Of a DNA stretch of 29,998 bases, positions 1-7,776 are shown piece after piece. The notes beneath the pieces are model-generated. The model did not search any database and was not told where the DNA came from. It saw nothing but the letters and a program-made list of their open reading frames with translations. The position numbers and the translations under genes are program-made. Position 1 is the stretch's first letter. Each line of letters opens with the position of its first letter. The DNA is from an uncultured Oscillospiraceae bacterium (GTDB lineage: Bacteria > Bacillota > Clostridia > Oscillospirales > Oscillospiraceae): assembly GCA_934636305.1 (NCBI GenBank), contig CAKUAM010000016.1:1-29998 (forward strand), written 5' to 3'.

Positions 1-4
1 CAAC

Positions 5-39
5 CAGTTTTTCGAACTTTTTCAAAGTTCGAAAAACTG
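5..39. repeat. Perfect 16-bp inverted repeat
   Basis: The arms at 5-20 and 24-39 are exact reverse complements around a 3-nt loop. A second imperfect stem follows at 42-75 (TCAGCG with CGCTGA, plus an inner CGAAAA/TTTTCG pairing). A third perfect hairpin lies at 75-104. Such stacked palindromes are typical of small intergenic repeat elements. I cannot tell from one copy whether this is a dispersed family. Confidence 0.75.
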
Positions 40-74
40 TCTCAGCGGGGCGAAAAGACTTTTTCGACACGCTG

Positions 75-104
75 AACAGGAGCGGCCGGATGGCCGCTCC
101 TGTT
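75..104 (-). terminator. Hairpin just after the aminotransferase stop
   Basis: The 13-bp arms at 75-87 and 92-104 are perfect and enclose a GGAT loop. The hairpin begins two bases after the aminotransferase stop codon on the minus strand. No clear U-run follows, so it may be a terminator or a 3' stabilising structure rather than a textbook intrinsic terminator. Confidence 0.5.
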
Positions 105-106
105 TG

Positions 107-1300
107 TCAATGTGTTTCGTTATATTTCCGGATCCCCAGCGCAAGCAGATCCATTGCCCGCTCCAGATCCTCCTGCTTCAGCACGTATGCAATGCGGATT
201 TCATTGCGTCCCTTGCCCGGCGTAGCATAGAAGGGCTCACCGGCGGAGAACATGACCGTATCGCCATGATCCTCAAACTCCTGCAGCAGCCACAGCTGGA
301 ACTTCTCCGCGTCATCAACCGGCAGCGCCGCCATCAGATAAAACGCACCGCGCGGGCACTCACAGATCACGCCCGGAATCTCATGCAGCTTGCGCACGAC
401 GGTATCGCGGCGGCGTTTATATTCCTGGCGCACCTGCTCAAAATAATCCGGCCCGACTGTATAGAGCGCTGCAGCCGCAAGCTGATCGAGCGTTGCCACA
501 GACAGTCTTGCCTGACAGTATTTGAGCGCATTGGCCATAAAGTCCTTATTCCGGCTGATCAGGCAGCCAATTCTCGCACCGCAGGCAGAAAACCGCTTCG
601 ACACAGAATCAATCAGGATCAGATTCTCATAGCCGTAGTCGAACTTGCCAAACGAATGCAGCGGCTCCCCGTCATAGGTAAACTCCCGGTAAACCTCATC
701 TGCGACGAGATACAGATCATGCTCCACAGCAACGTCCAGCAGCATCTTCATCTGCTCGATAGTCAGGCAGGTGCCTGTGGGGTTGCCAGGGTTCGTAATC
801 ATGATTGCCTTGGTCTTTGGGGTGATGCACGCCTCAATGCGCGCGCGGTCTGCATAGAAATACCCTTCCTCTGGCTTGGTATGCAGGGGATGGATCACGC
901 CGCCAGCCGTGGTGATGAACGTATGGTAGTTGGGATAAAACGGCTCCGGGATGATTATCTCGTCGCCATCGTCAAGCAGACAGTCGGCCGCAATCTGCAG
1001 TGCCTCGCTGCCACCGGTGGTTACCAGGATGTCTCCCTCGTCCAGCGCAACGCCGATATTTCTGTAATATCCCTGAATGGCAGAAATCAACTCCGGAATG
1101 CCGGGCGACGCCGCATAGGCCAGCACCGGCGCACGGAAATTGTGAATTGCGTCATAAAGGGCATCCGGCGTATGAATATCGGGCTGGCCGATATTCAGAT
1201 GATAGATTTTCTTTCCGGCTGCCGCTGCTGCCACTGCGTAAGGATGGAATTTGCGCATGGGGGATTGGCCGCATGCAAGTGCTTTGCTGGACAACTTCAT
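107..1300 (-). CDS. Pyridoxal-phosphate aminotransferase, class I (AspC-like)
   Basis: A 397-aa fold-type I aminotransferase, probably transferring an amino group from aspartate or a similar amino acid to 2-oxoglutarate in the cytoplasm. Visible family landmarks are the substrate-loop NIGQPD (36-41), the Asn motif NPGNPTG (170-176), D201 in ADEVY (pyridine nitrogen contact) and the PLP Schiff-base lysine K235 in SVSKRFSACGARIG. The length is normal for the family. The ATG at 1300 is chosen because AGGAGG sits 6 bases upstream; 33 further in-frame upstream codons lack a ribosome binding site. A promoter at 1377-1406 precedes it, and the gene appears monocistronic. Substrate specificity (aspartate, alanine or aromatic) cannot be read from sequence alone. 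Confidence 0.9.
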   Translation of the reverse strand: MKLSSKALACGQSPMRKFHPYAVAAAAAGKKIYHLNIGQPDIHTPDALYDAIHNFRAPVLAYAASPGIPELISAIQGYYRNIGVALDEGDILVTTGGSEALQIAADCLLDDGDEIIIPEPFYPNYHTFITTAGGVIHPLHTKPEEGYFYADRARIEACITPKTKAIMITNPGNPTGTCLTIEQMKMLLDVAVEHDLYLVADEVYREFTYDGEPLHSFGKFDYGYENLILIDSVSKRFSACGARIGCLISRNKDFMANALKYCQARLSVATLDQLAAAALYTVGPDYFEQVRQEYKRRRDTVVRKLHEIPGVICECPRGAFYLMAALPVDDAEKFQLWLLQEFEDHGDTVMFSAGEPFYATPGKGRNEIRIAYVLKQEDLERAMDLLALGIRKYNETH

Positions 1301-1376
1301 ATGAATACCTCCTGTACCCGTATTTTCCGGGGTGCCCTCCCCGTTCCGTGCGAATATTTTGCACGAAATTTTATCC

Positions 1377-1406
1377 ATTATATCATGCACCCCCCACAAA
1401 AATCAA
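1377..1406 (-). promoter_or_regulatory. Promoter of the aminotransferase gene
   Basis: On the minus strand TTGATT (1401-1406) and a perfect TATAAT (1377-1382) are separated by 18 bases. The -10 is extended (TGATATAAT). The deduced leader is about 70 nt. Confidence 0.7.
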
Positions 1407-1450
1407 TTACAACTTCCTGTCCGGCGCTGATTTTTCCACAAAGCAGAAAT

Positions 1451-1482
1451 CCCCCAGCCTGCACGCGTATGCAGGCTGGGGG
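1451..1482 (-). terminator. Strong hairpin downstream of lpdA
   Basis: Perfect 13-bp arms (1451-1463 and 1470-1482) enclose a 6-nt loop. It lies about 70 bases past the lpdA stop and upstream of the aminotransferase promoter. On the minus strand it is followed by a short T-containing stretch (ATTTCTGCTTT), so it probably ends the lpdA transcript. Confidence 0.6.
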
Positions 1483-1506
1483 ATGGTTTCTTTGGGTGTC
1501 TTTCAG

Positions 1507-1546
1507 GCGTCAGCTGACAATGGCACACGCGCTTGTCAACTGACGC
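1507..1546. repeat. Inverted repeat with a GTCAGCTGAC core
   Basis: The arms 1507-1520 and 1533-1546 pair over 14 bases with one mismatch. The left arm contains the palindrome GTCAGCTGAC, which recurs at 8465-8474. It sits six bases after the lpdA stop and has no U-run. Confidence 0.5.
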
Positions 1547-1551
1547 AAGCC

Positions 1552-2919
1552 TTACAGCATAAACAGCGCCTCGCGCACGACCTCGCCGACCGTCGGGTGG
1601 GGGAATACAATCTTATCCAGATGCTGCACCGGCAGCTTTGAATGCACCATCATGGCCGCGCCATAGATAATCTCCGAAGCATAGGAGCCCACCATATGCA
1701 CGCCCACGACACAGCGGTTCTTTCTGTCATAGACCAGCTTGCAGAAGCCGTCGCCCTTCGGGTTCTCCGCCAGATAGCGTCCGGACAGCCGCATCGGCGC
1801 CTTCACGACCGTCACGTCCATGCCTTTTTCCTTTGCGCTCTGCTCCGACTCGCCGACGCAGGCAACCTCCGGCGTTGTGTAAATCACAGAGGGGATAATC
1901 GAATAATCAATCTTATCCTTTTTGCCGAGCATATCGTTGAGTGCGACCTCCGCCTCCCGATAGGCCGTATGCGCCAGCATCAGCTTACCGTTGCAGTCGC
2001 CAATGGCCCATACACCGGGGACATTGGTACGCATATGATCGTCCGTCACGATCGCGCCGCGCGCAAGCGCAAGACCCAGCGTCTCAGCGCCAAGACCGCT
2101 CACATCCGCGCGGCGGCCTGCTGACAAAAGTACCCGGTCGCACGGCACCTCATGCCGGCCATCGGCATCGGAATAAATCACGCTGTTTGCCGTCACTTCC
2201 TCCACCTTTGCCTGCAGGCAGAAGGTCATGCCCTGCTTCTGATAGGTTTTCATCAGGATCTGGCAGATCTCCGGGTCCGTGCCGCCGGCAATTTTCGGCA
2301 TCATCTCAATCACCGTGACCTTCACGCCGATCGAGGCAAAATAGCACGCCATTTCCAGCCCGATGACGCCGCCGCCGATGCATACCAGCGCCTGCGGCTT
2401 TTCCCGCAGCGCAAGAATCTCGCGGTTCGTCATGGCAAAGCCGCTGGCAAGCGCCTCCTTCACGCCAGGAATCGGCGGTACAACTGCGCTCGATCCTGTT
2501 GCCACGACAAGCTTTTCCGCAGCAAGCGTTTCCTCGCCTGCCTGCACCAGAAACAGCTCCCCATCCTTTCCGCGCAGCGCTGCCTCCGCAGAAAAGACCG
2601 TCACGCCGTTCGCCTTCATCGCGCTCCCGACGCCGCGCACCAGCGTTTTTACAACCTGATCCTTGCGGTCAACAACCGCCGCGTGGTCAATCGAAACATT
2701 CTGCGCTGTCACGCCATAATCTGCACCATGCAGCGCCGCCTGATACTGCTTGGCACAGTACAGCAGGCTTTTTGTCGGAATGCAGCCTTCATTGAGGCAG
2801 GTGCCGCCCAGCGCCCGCTTTTCCACAAGCGCCGTGCGCAGTCCGGCCTTTCCTGCGCGCTCCGCGCAGAGGTACCCGCCGGGGCCGCCGCCGATAATCA
2901 CAAGATCAAATTTCTGCAT
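1552..2919 (-). CDS. lpdA: Dihydrolipoamide dehydrogenase (E3)
   Basis: A 455-aa FAD- and NAD-dependent flavoprotein disulfide reductase that reoxidises dihydrolipoyl groups of 2-oxoacid dehydrogenase or glycine cleavage complexes. The N-terminal FAD motif is GGGPGG (10-15). The redox-active disulfide is C41/C46 in GGTCLNEGCIPTK. A second dinucleotide fold begins at CIGGGVIGLE. The C-terminal base is H441 followed by E446 (HPTVGE). Length and motif order are complete. The start has GGGAGG about 9 bases upstream. No E1, E2 or lipoyl-protein gene is adjacent, so its partner complex must be encoded elsewhere. Its neighbours (cobalamin operon upstream, aminotransferase downstream) look functionally unrelated. 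Confidence 0.93.
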   Translation of the reverse strand: MQKFDLVIIGGGPGGYLCAERAGKAGLRTALVEKRALGGTCLNEGCIPTKSLLYCAKQYQAALHGADYGVTAQNVSIDHAAVVDRKDQVVKTLVRGVGSAMKANGVTVFSAEAALRGKDGELFLVQAGEETLAAEKLVVATGSSAVVPPIPGVKEALASGFAMTNREILALREKPQALVCIGGGVIGLEMACYFASIGVKVTVIEMMPKIAGGTDPEICQILMKTYQKQGMTFCLQAKVEEVTANSVIYSDADGRHEVPCDRVLLSAGRRADVSGLGAETLGLALARGAIVTDDHMRTNVPGVWAIGDCNGKLMLAHTAYREAEVALNDMLGKKDKIDYSIIPSVIYTTPEVACVGESEQSAKEKGMDVTVVKAPMRLSGRYLAENPKGDGFCKLVYDRKNRCVVGVHMVGSYASEIIYGAAMMVHSKLPVQHLDKIVFPHPTVGEVVREALFML

Positions 2920-3039
2920 ATCGTGTTCCTCCCATGCGTTTCATTTTCTCCAGTGTATCACGGCGGTTGGCCGTTTGGAAATGCTTTTTTCGGATACGCA
3001 CATTCCGTTTTTGTTGTTTTTATGTTATTTTGTGTTGGT

Positions 3040-3624
3040 TTATGTTTTCTCTATCCCGATTTTACGATAGGTATGCGCAGCCAGATCCACCACGTATCCG
3101 CCCCCCGGCGCCGGCTGCCACACGTAGGACGGTTTCTGCTCCTCCGGAAACAGCGCCTGCATCACCGTCAGGATCGTCCCGCCGTGCACGACCGCCAGCA
3201 CATCAGACGGCTGTGCCTGCAGCCGTGCAAGTCCGGACAGGATTCTTGTCTCCGCCTGCCGGAACGACTCTCCCCCCGGCGGCACATTCCCGAACCAGTC
3301 TCCTGTAATCCAGTCCGTATACACAGGCTTGTCCTTCAATTCGTCATAGGACTTCCCCTCAAATATGCCGAAGCTGACCTCACGCAGCTGCGGCCATACC
3401 TCATGCGGCAGCGCACCATAGACAATCTGCAGCGTCTGCTCCGTGCGCAGAAGCCCGCTTGTCACGACCAGCTGCCCGTCATACGCCGGATAGACGCCGC
3501 ACGCCGCGGCCTCGCGCAGCTGCTGCGCGCCCTGCTCGCTGAGCGGCAGATCCAACGCGCCGTAGTACCACCGGCGCGCATTGCCCTCTGTCCGGCCATG
3601 CCGGATCATCGTCAGCATATTCAT
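3040..3624 (-). CDS. cobC: Histidine phosphatase, probable alpha-ribazole-5'-phosphate phosphatase
   Basis: A 194-aa phosphoglycerate-mutase-like phosphatase. The N-terminal RHG motif (residues 8-10, in MIRHGRTEGN) holds the phosphohistidine, and the second histidine lies in AVVHGGTI. The family removes the phosphate of alpha-ribazole phosphate or adenosylcobalamin phosphate. As the last gene of an operon carrying cobT, cobU and cobS, this role is well supported by context, although the fold alone would also allow a generic phosphatase. The start at 3624 overlaps the preceding stop as ATGA and has GGAG 8 bases upstream, which decides against a longer reading inside the upstream gene. No convincing terminator follows; an A-rich, G-poor minus-strand stretch lies at about 3003-3042. 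Confidence 0.85.
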   Translation of the reverse strand: MNMLTMIRHGRTEGNARRWYYGALDLPLSEQGAQQLREAAACGVYPAYDGQLVVTSGLLRTEQTLQIVYGALPHEVWPQLREVSFGIFEGKSYDELKDKPVYTDWITGDWFGNVPPGGESFRQAETRILSGLARLQAQPSDVLAVVHGGTILTVMQALFPEEQKPSYVWQPAPGGGYVVDLAAHTYRKIGIEKT

Positions 3625-3992
3625 TTCTTCAGCTCCAGCGGCAATCCGCAGAACAGCCGCACAACACGCGACGCGCGCGACGCCAGCCAGCCGTTCATGC
3701 GGCCCGTGGCCTCCCGCCATTCCCGCTCCACCGGATCAATCGGCACCACACCGCAGGAAATATCGTCGCAGATCAGGACCTTCCCCGTCAAATCCATCTG
3801 CGCCAGCTGCTCCGCCGGCTCCTTGCCTGCCTGCACACAGGCAAGGGAAAACCGCTCCAGATGGCAGATGCAGCGCGCACCGGTATCAAGCTCTGTACCG
3901 CTGCAGGTAAAAATCTCCGTCTCCTTCAGGCCAAACTGCGCCTTTGCAAACGCAGTTTTCCCCTGATAGGCGCCGCCAATGATCAAAACCAT
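3621..3992 (-). CDS. Short CobU-like protein (second adenosylcobinamide kinase homologue)
   Basis: Encodes 123 aa, clearly shorter than normal CobU (about 175-180 aa). The N-terminal P-loop GGAYQGKT (6-13) is intact. The C-terminal part matches the conserved end of CobU well: CDDISCGVVPIDPVEREWR, then GRMN and GLPLELK at the end. The middle of the domain is missing or highly reduced. It lies 11 bases after cobS, has AGGAG upstream, and overlaps cobC as ATGA. The fuller CobU at 4759-5292 keeps the middle but has lost this C-terminal signature, so the two proteins look complementary. It may be a kinase/guanylyltransferase subunit, a specialised paralogue or a decaying duplicate. The family assignment is sound; the function is inferred. 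Confidence 0.75.
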   Translation of the reverse strand: MVLIIGGAYQGKTAFAKAQFGLKETEIFTCSGTELDTGARCICHLERFSLACVQAGKEPAEQLAQMDLTGKVLICDDISCGVVPIDPVEREWREATGRMNGWLASRASRVVRLFCGLPLELKK

Positions 3993-4003
3993 ATCCGTTC
4001 TCC

Positions 4004-4762
4004 TCAAAAAATTGCAAGGATCAGCAGCCCGGAGAGCTCGCCCAGCGTGATGCTGAGCCCTGCAATATCCCCGGACATACCGCCAAGATTTCGTGCGGCA
4101 AGCCGCGCGGTCACAATGCTCGTCAGCCCTGCCCAGGCAACCGCCAGCACGCAGGCCGGTCTGGAAAACAGCCAGAGCACGTCCGCCGCCATAACCAGCA
4201 GATACATAAGCAGCAGGATCCGGCGCTGCGTTTTCGTTTTCTTCTGGGCAAAGCTGCCGGCATACTGGCTGGTCTGCATGGGCGCAAACGACTCCACCGC
4301 CACACCCGCCATGCAGCGCGTCACAACCGGAATGAGCAGCAGCGCGCGCCATGCGCTCTCATAGGGCAAATCCGCCGCCGCGGCAAATGACAGCAGAAAC
4401 AGCAGCACCGTGCACACCACGGCAAACGCACCGACACGCGAATCCTTTAAAATCTTCTGCCGCGTGGGCAGATCGCGCCGCGACAAAATTGCGTCGCAGC
4501 AATCCATAAATCCATCCAGGTGGAAAAATCCCGTTGCAAGGCAGGGGACTGCCGCCACAATTGCTGCGGAAAGCATACCCGTGAAGCCCCATTTGGCAAA
4601 GAGGGCAGCGCAGAGCGCCCAGATGGTGCCCACAATCAACCCCATCACCGGCAGATAGAGGATCTGCCAGGGGCGTGCCTCCTCGTCCCAGACCTTATAG
4701 GGGCAGGGGATCGCCAGATAGGTGCCCCAGGCCATCATGCATGCCGTAATCTGCCGCTTCAT
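4004..4762 (-). CDS. cobS: Adenosylcobinamide-GDP ribazoletransferase (cobalamin synthase)
   Basis: A 252-aa polytopic membrane protein that joins adenosylcobinamide-GDP to alpha-ribazole (phosphate), the step that closes the nucleotide loop of cobalamin. The family signature is visible at residues 78-116: GFFHLDGFMDCCDAILSRR, with acidic metal/pyrophosphate ligands, then RQKILKDSRVGAFAV. Several hydrophobic segments follow. The length is typical. The start at 4762 overlaps the cobU stop as ATGA and has GGGGAGG upstream; further in-frame upstream codons fall inside cobU and are rejected. Confidence 0.93.
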   Translation of the reverse strand: MKRQITACMMAWGTYLAIPCPYKVWDEEARPWQILYLPVMGLIVGTIWALCAALFAKWGFTGMLSAAIVAAVPCLATGFFHLDGFMDCCDAILSRRDLPTRQKILKDSRVGAFAVVCTVLLFLLSFAAAADLPYESAWRALLLIPVVTRCMAGVAVESFAPMQTSQYAGSFAQKKTKTQRRILLLMYLLVMAADVLWLFSRPACVLAVAWAGLTSIVTARLAARNLGGMSGDIAGLSITLGELSGLLILAIF

Positions 4763-5292
4763 CGTGTAAACCCTCCCCGATACCACAGCGCCTGTCCTGC
4801 CGTCAGCTCCGCCACATTTTCCGCCGCCGCGGCCAGCGCCCGGTCCAGCCGGGCAAGGCCCCTGCGGTAGCATTCGGTCCACTCGTCATAGCGCCCGGCA
4901 TCCGCATAAATAAAGTCGCTTACAAACACGCAGCAGCGCATCCCAGCCGCCAGCGTCAGAAGCTCCTGCTCCAGCCGCTCCGGCGCAGTCTTGTCCATGC
5001 TGCCGTCCGCCCGGAACATCTCATTGGACAATAACGCCGTCACACTGTCAAGGAGCATCGCACCATCCGGCTGCATGCGCGCCAGCGCGGACACAATTCC
5101 GGTTTCACACTCAACCGTCTCAAAGCCGAGCCCCGCACGATTTTCCAGATGCCGCTTGATCCGCAGCTCATCTTCCGCGTCGTGCGGGATCATCGTCGCA
5201 ACATAATAGTGCGGGCCAGGCTGCGCGCAGACGATGTCCTGCGCAAGCGTGGATTTTCCATTCTTCGCCCCGCCCGAAAGAAAATAGATCAT
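4759..5292 (-). CDS. cobU: Adenosylcobinamide kinase/guanylyltransferase
   Basis: A 177-aa CobU-family protein that phosphorylates adenosylcobinamide and then forms adenosylcobinamide-GDP. The P-loop GGAKNGKS spans 7-14. H48 in RIKRHLENR corresponds to the guanylylated histidine of known CobU proteins, and LLDSVTALLSNEM matches the family LLDCxTxWLxN segment. The usual DEVGxGxVP block near the C-terminus is absent; here it reads SDFIYADAGRYDEWT. That block is instead present in the short homologue at 3621-3992. The gene is ATGA-coupled to both cobT upstream and cobS downstream. Confidence 0.88.
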   Translation of the reverse strand: MIYFLSGGAKNGKSTLAQDIVCAQPGPHYYVATMIPHDAEDELRIKRHLENRAGLGFETVECETGIVSALARMQPDGAMLLDSVTALLSNEMFRADGSMDKTAPERLEQELLTLAAGMRCCVFVSDFIYADAGRYDEWTECYRRGLARLDRALAAAAENVAELTAGQALWYRGGFTR

Positions 5293-6395
5293 ATGGTAAA
5301 GCTGTCCTTTTCTCGGATTTGTGTCAGATACCCATCATCAATGGCCGCCTCCGGGAAGGTTGCCATCGTATCGATCACCGCGCAGGCCGCCTCTACCACG
5401 CGAAAAGCCAGCGGGCAGCCGCTGCCTTCCCCGAGCCGCATGCCCAGCTGCAGGCACGGCTGCAGTCCAAGAAGCTGCTGCGCAATCTGATAACCGCGCT
5501 CATACGACACATGCGAGCCAATCAGATAGCCGCGTGCATGCTCGCAGAGCGCCGCGGCGCACAGCGCCGCAACCACCGAGATAAAGCCGTCAACGACCAC
5601 CGGCAGCCGCTCGTGCGCCGCGCCGAGGAACACCCCTGTCATTGCACACAGGTCAAAGCCGCCGACCTTCTGCAGCACATCGACTGCATCAGCCCCATCC
5701 GGCCGGTTCACAGCCAGCGCCTGCTTTATGACCTGCTTTTTCTTTAAAAATGCCGCATCTGTGATGCCGCCGCCGCGACCGGTCACCGCCTCGACGGGCT
5801 GCCCGCTGAGAGCTGCCAGAACGGCCGCCGACGTTGTGGTATTTCCGATCCCCATCTCGCCGACACCGAGGATCTGGACGCCGTCCTTTTTGGCCTGCAC
5901 GGCAAGCTCCATACCGGTGAGGATTCCCTGCACGGCCTGCTGTCTGGTCATGGCCGGGCCAACTGCAAGATTCTGCGTACCCTTTCCAAGGCTGCAGTTC
6001 ACAATCTCCGGGCAGGTATAGGGCAGGGCAATGCCCATATCGACAACAATAAGACCATCGCCAAAATGCTTCGCCAGACACGACGCGCCTGTCAGGCCGC
6101 GGGTCAGGTTGATTGCCTGCGCGCGCGTGACCGACTGCGGCGCGGACGAAACTCCCTCCGCAACAACGCCATTATCAGCTGCCAGCACGTAAATTCTCGT
6201 GCTGCGGATCTCATTTTTCACATGTCCGGTGATGCCGGCAAGCTGGACCGAGAGATCCTCCAGCCGGCCAAGGCTTCCGGGCGGCTTCGCCAGCGCATCC
6301 TGCCGCGCCCGTGCCTGCCGCATGGGCTCCTGATACAAAGGTTCAATTTCCTGCAGCTGCGCATGCAGCCGCTGTTCTGTTTCGTTCATTGTCAT
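5289..6395 (-). CDS. cobT: Nicotinate-nucleotide:dimethylbenzimidazole phosphoribosyltransferase
   Basis: A 368-aa cytoplasmic enzyme that transfers phosphoribose from nicotinate mononucleotide to the lower-ligand base, giving alpha-ribazole phosphate. Diagnostic segments are KPPGSLGRLEDL near the N-terminus, GEMGIGNTTTSAA in the middle and the catalytic glutamate E323 in GEGSGCPLAF. The length is close to characterised CobT. The ATG at 6395 gives the same ATGA overlap seen at other junctions of this operon. An ATG two codons later (6389) has better GGAG spacing and could be the true start. No gene making dimethylbenzimidazole is visible, so the base may be salvaged or made elsewhere. Confidence 0.93.
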   Translation of the reverse strand: MTMNETEQRLHAQLQEIEPLYQEPMRQARARQDALAKPPGSLGRLEDLSVQLAGITGHVKNEIRSTRIYVLAADNGVVAEGVSSAPQSVTRAQAINLTRGLTGASCLAKHFGDGLIVVDMGIALPYTCPEIVNCSLGKGTQNLAVGPAMTRQQAVQGILTGMELAVQAKKDGVQILGVGEMGIGNTTTSAAVLAALSGQPVEAVTGRGGGITDAAFLKKKQVIKQALAVNRPDGADAVDVLQKVGGFDLCAMTGVFLGAAHERLPVVVDGFISVVAALCAAALCEHARGYLIGSHVSYERGYQIAQQLLGLQPCLQLGMRLGEGSGCPLAFRVVEAACAVIDTMATFPEAAIDDGYLTQIREKDSFTI

Positions 6396-7159
6396 AACTC
6401 CAATAGCTGTTCTTTTTCCATCCAGGCAAGCGACGACGCGCACTGCATCAGCTCCAGCGTGCACGTAACCTGCGGGCAGAGCGTATCCATCAGCCGCACA
6501 AGCGCGGCAACATCCATGACGCCGTCGTTCAGTGCGTGATGCAGATCGCGCTCTCCATCATTATTGTGCAGATGCACATGCGAGAGATATGGCGCGCAGG
6601 CGCGCAGCCAGTCCTCCGGTGCCTGCTTGGACACCATGGTATTTGCGTGGCCAAGATCCAGGCAGATCCGCAGCCGGGGATCTGCCACCGCCTGCACAAT
6701 GGGCAGCAGCAGCGAAGCGTCCGGCTCCATGACATTTTCCAGGCAGACCGTCAGATCCGCCGGAACCTCCTGCACAAGCGCCTGCCAGAACGCAATGCTG
6801 CGGGAGACAAACCACTCCGGATAATAAACCAGCGGCAGATAGCCTGCATGCAGAACCAGCTTATGCAGCCCCATCTGCTGTGTGCGGGCAATGGCCTGAC
6901 GATAGCGCTTTTTTGTAACCTCCAGCACCAGAGGGTCAATGGCCGCTGGCGTCAGCTCATTAAACGGCCCATGCAGCACAAACCGATCCGCCGCGGCCAG
7001 GCATGCCTCCACCGGCACCTCCCAGTCGCCCTCCGGCAGTCCCCCGTCCAGCCGTTCTGCCGTACAGAACTGCGCAAGCTCAATACCCACGCCGTACTCG
7101 CGCGCAGCGGCGCAGCAGTCCACCCCGATGGACGAAACATACACGCTCGCCCGGTTCAT
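6392..7159 (-). CDS. Sugar-phosphate isomerase/epimerase-like TIM-barrel protein
   Basis: Encodes 255 aa with the features of the AP-endonuclease family 2 / xylose-isomerase-like TIM barrel. Likely metal ligands sit at the ends of successive strands: H63 (VLHGP), H104 (LVLHAG), E141 (CLENV), D168 and H171 (LDLGHA), H197 (HVHLHNND) and a terminal glutamate in TLELM. The set looks intact, so an active divalent-metal enzyme is expected. The substrate is unknown. It is ATGA-coupled to nudF upstream and cobT downstream, which ties it to cobalamin nucleotide-loop assembly or precursor supply, but this rests on context only. Confidence 0.8.
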   Translation of the reverse strand: MNRASVYVSSIGVDCCAAAREYGVGIELAQFCTAERLDGGLPEGDWEVPVEACLAAADRFVLHGPFNELTPAAIDPLVLEVTKKRYRQAIARTQQMGLHKLVLHAGYLPLVYYPEWFVSRSIAFWQALVQEVPADLTVCLENVMEPDASLLLPIVQAVADPRLRICLDLGHANTMVSKQAPEDWLRACAPYLSHVHLHNNDGERDLHHALNDGVMDVAALVRLMDTLCPQVTCTLELMQCASSLAWMEKEQLLEL

Positions 7160-7719
7160 CCGAGCTTGCCCTCCTGCTGCATACACCATACCCGCAGCGC
7201 AGCGGCCTGTGTCTTGGCGTCCGGGATCTGCCCGGCAAGAATTTTATCCACAAGCTCCCGCAGCGGCATCCGGAACACGTTCAAAAATTCATCCTCATCC
7301 AGCTCCCGCTCGCCAAAGGTCAGCTTTCTGGCAAGAAACATGTGAATGACCTCGCTGGAATACGCGCAGGTCGGATAAAATACGCCCAGCGGAAGCATCT
7401 CGCCGGCAACTGCGCCGGTTTCCTCCCGCAGCTCCCGCAGCGCAGCCTGTTCGGGATCCTCGCCAATGTAATCCAGCTTTCCCGCCGGGATCTCCGTAAT
7501 CACCTGACCGACAGGGTAACGGAACTGACGCTCCAGCAGCACATCGCCGTTATCCAGCAACGGCAGAATGCACACCGCGCCATGATGGATGGTATATTCG
7601 CGGGTCGCCGTTTTGCCGTTCGGCAGACGGATGGTATCTTTGAAAATATGCAATACATTGCCGTCAAAAATCGATTCGGAGGACACCTTTGTCTCCTGCA
7701 GATTCTGAAAATCTTCCAT
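7156..7719 (-). CDS. nudF: NUDIX hydrolase, ADP-ribose pyrophosphatase type
   Basis: A 187-aa NUDIX enzyme. The box at about 80-104 (GKLDYIGEDPEQAALRELRE, then ETGAV) is complete except for one extra residue between the first Gly and the first Glu. The preceding EIPAGK is typical of ADP-ribose pyrophosphatases, which split ADP-ribose to AMP and ribose 5-phosphate. The ATG at 7719 is set by GAGGGAG upstream and by the promoter at 7748-7776; longer in-frame reading is not protein-like. It is the first gene of the cobalamin operon and overlaps the next gene as ATGA. Confidence 0.88.
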   Translation of the reverse strand: MEDFQNLQETKVSSESIFDGNVLHIFKDTIRLPNGKTATREYTIHHGAVCILPLLDNGDVLLERQFRYPVGQVITEIPAGKLDYIGEDPEQAALRELREETGAVAGEMLPLGVFYPTCAYSSEVIHMFLARKLTFGERELDEDEFLNVFRMPLRELVDKILAGQIPDAKTQAAALRVWCMQQEGKLG

Positions 7720-7747
7720 GCTTATGCTCCCTCTTGCTTTTTTCCCT

Positions 7748-7776
7748 ATCTTACCTTGCTGCAGGCAGATTGTCAA
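7748..7776 (-). promoter_or_regulatory. Promoter of the nudF-cobTUS operon
   Basis: Minus-strand TTGACA (7771-7776) and TAAGAT (7748-7753) are separated by exactly 17 bases. Transcription would begin near 7741, leaving a leader of only about 20 nt, too short for a cobalamin riboswitch. Confidence 0.8.

Noticed and set aside
104..1543. A 479-codon plus-strand open frame opposite the aminotransferase
   Set aside because: It has antisense composition with no motifs; the minus-strand enzyme has complete catalytic residues, a promoter and a ribosome binding site.
2152..3966. A 604-codon plus-strand open frame opposite lpdA, cobC and the short CobU-like gene
   Set aside because: It has no recognisable domain, is rich in Arg, His and Pro as antisense frames of GC-rich genes are, and spans three well-supported minus-strand genes.
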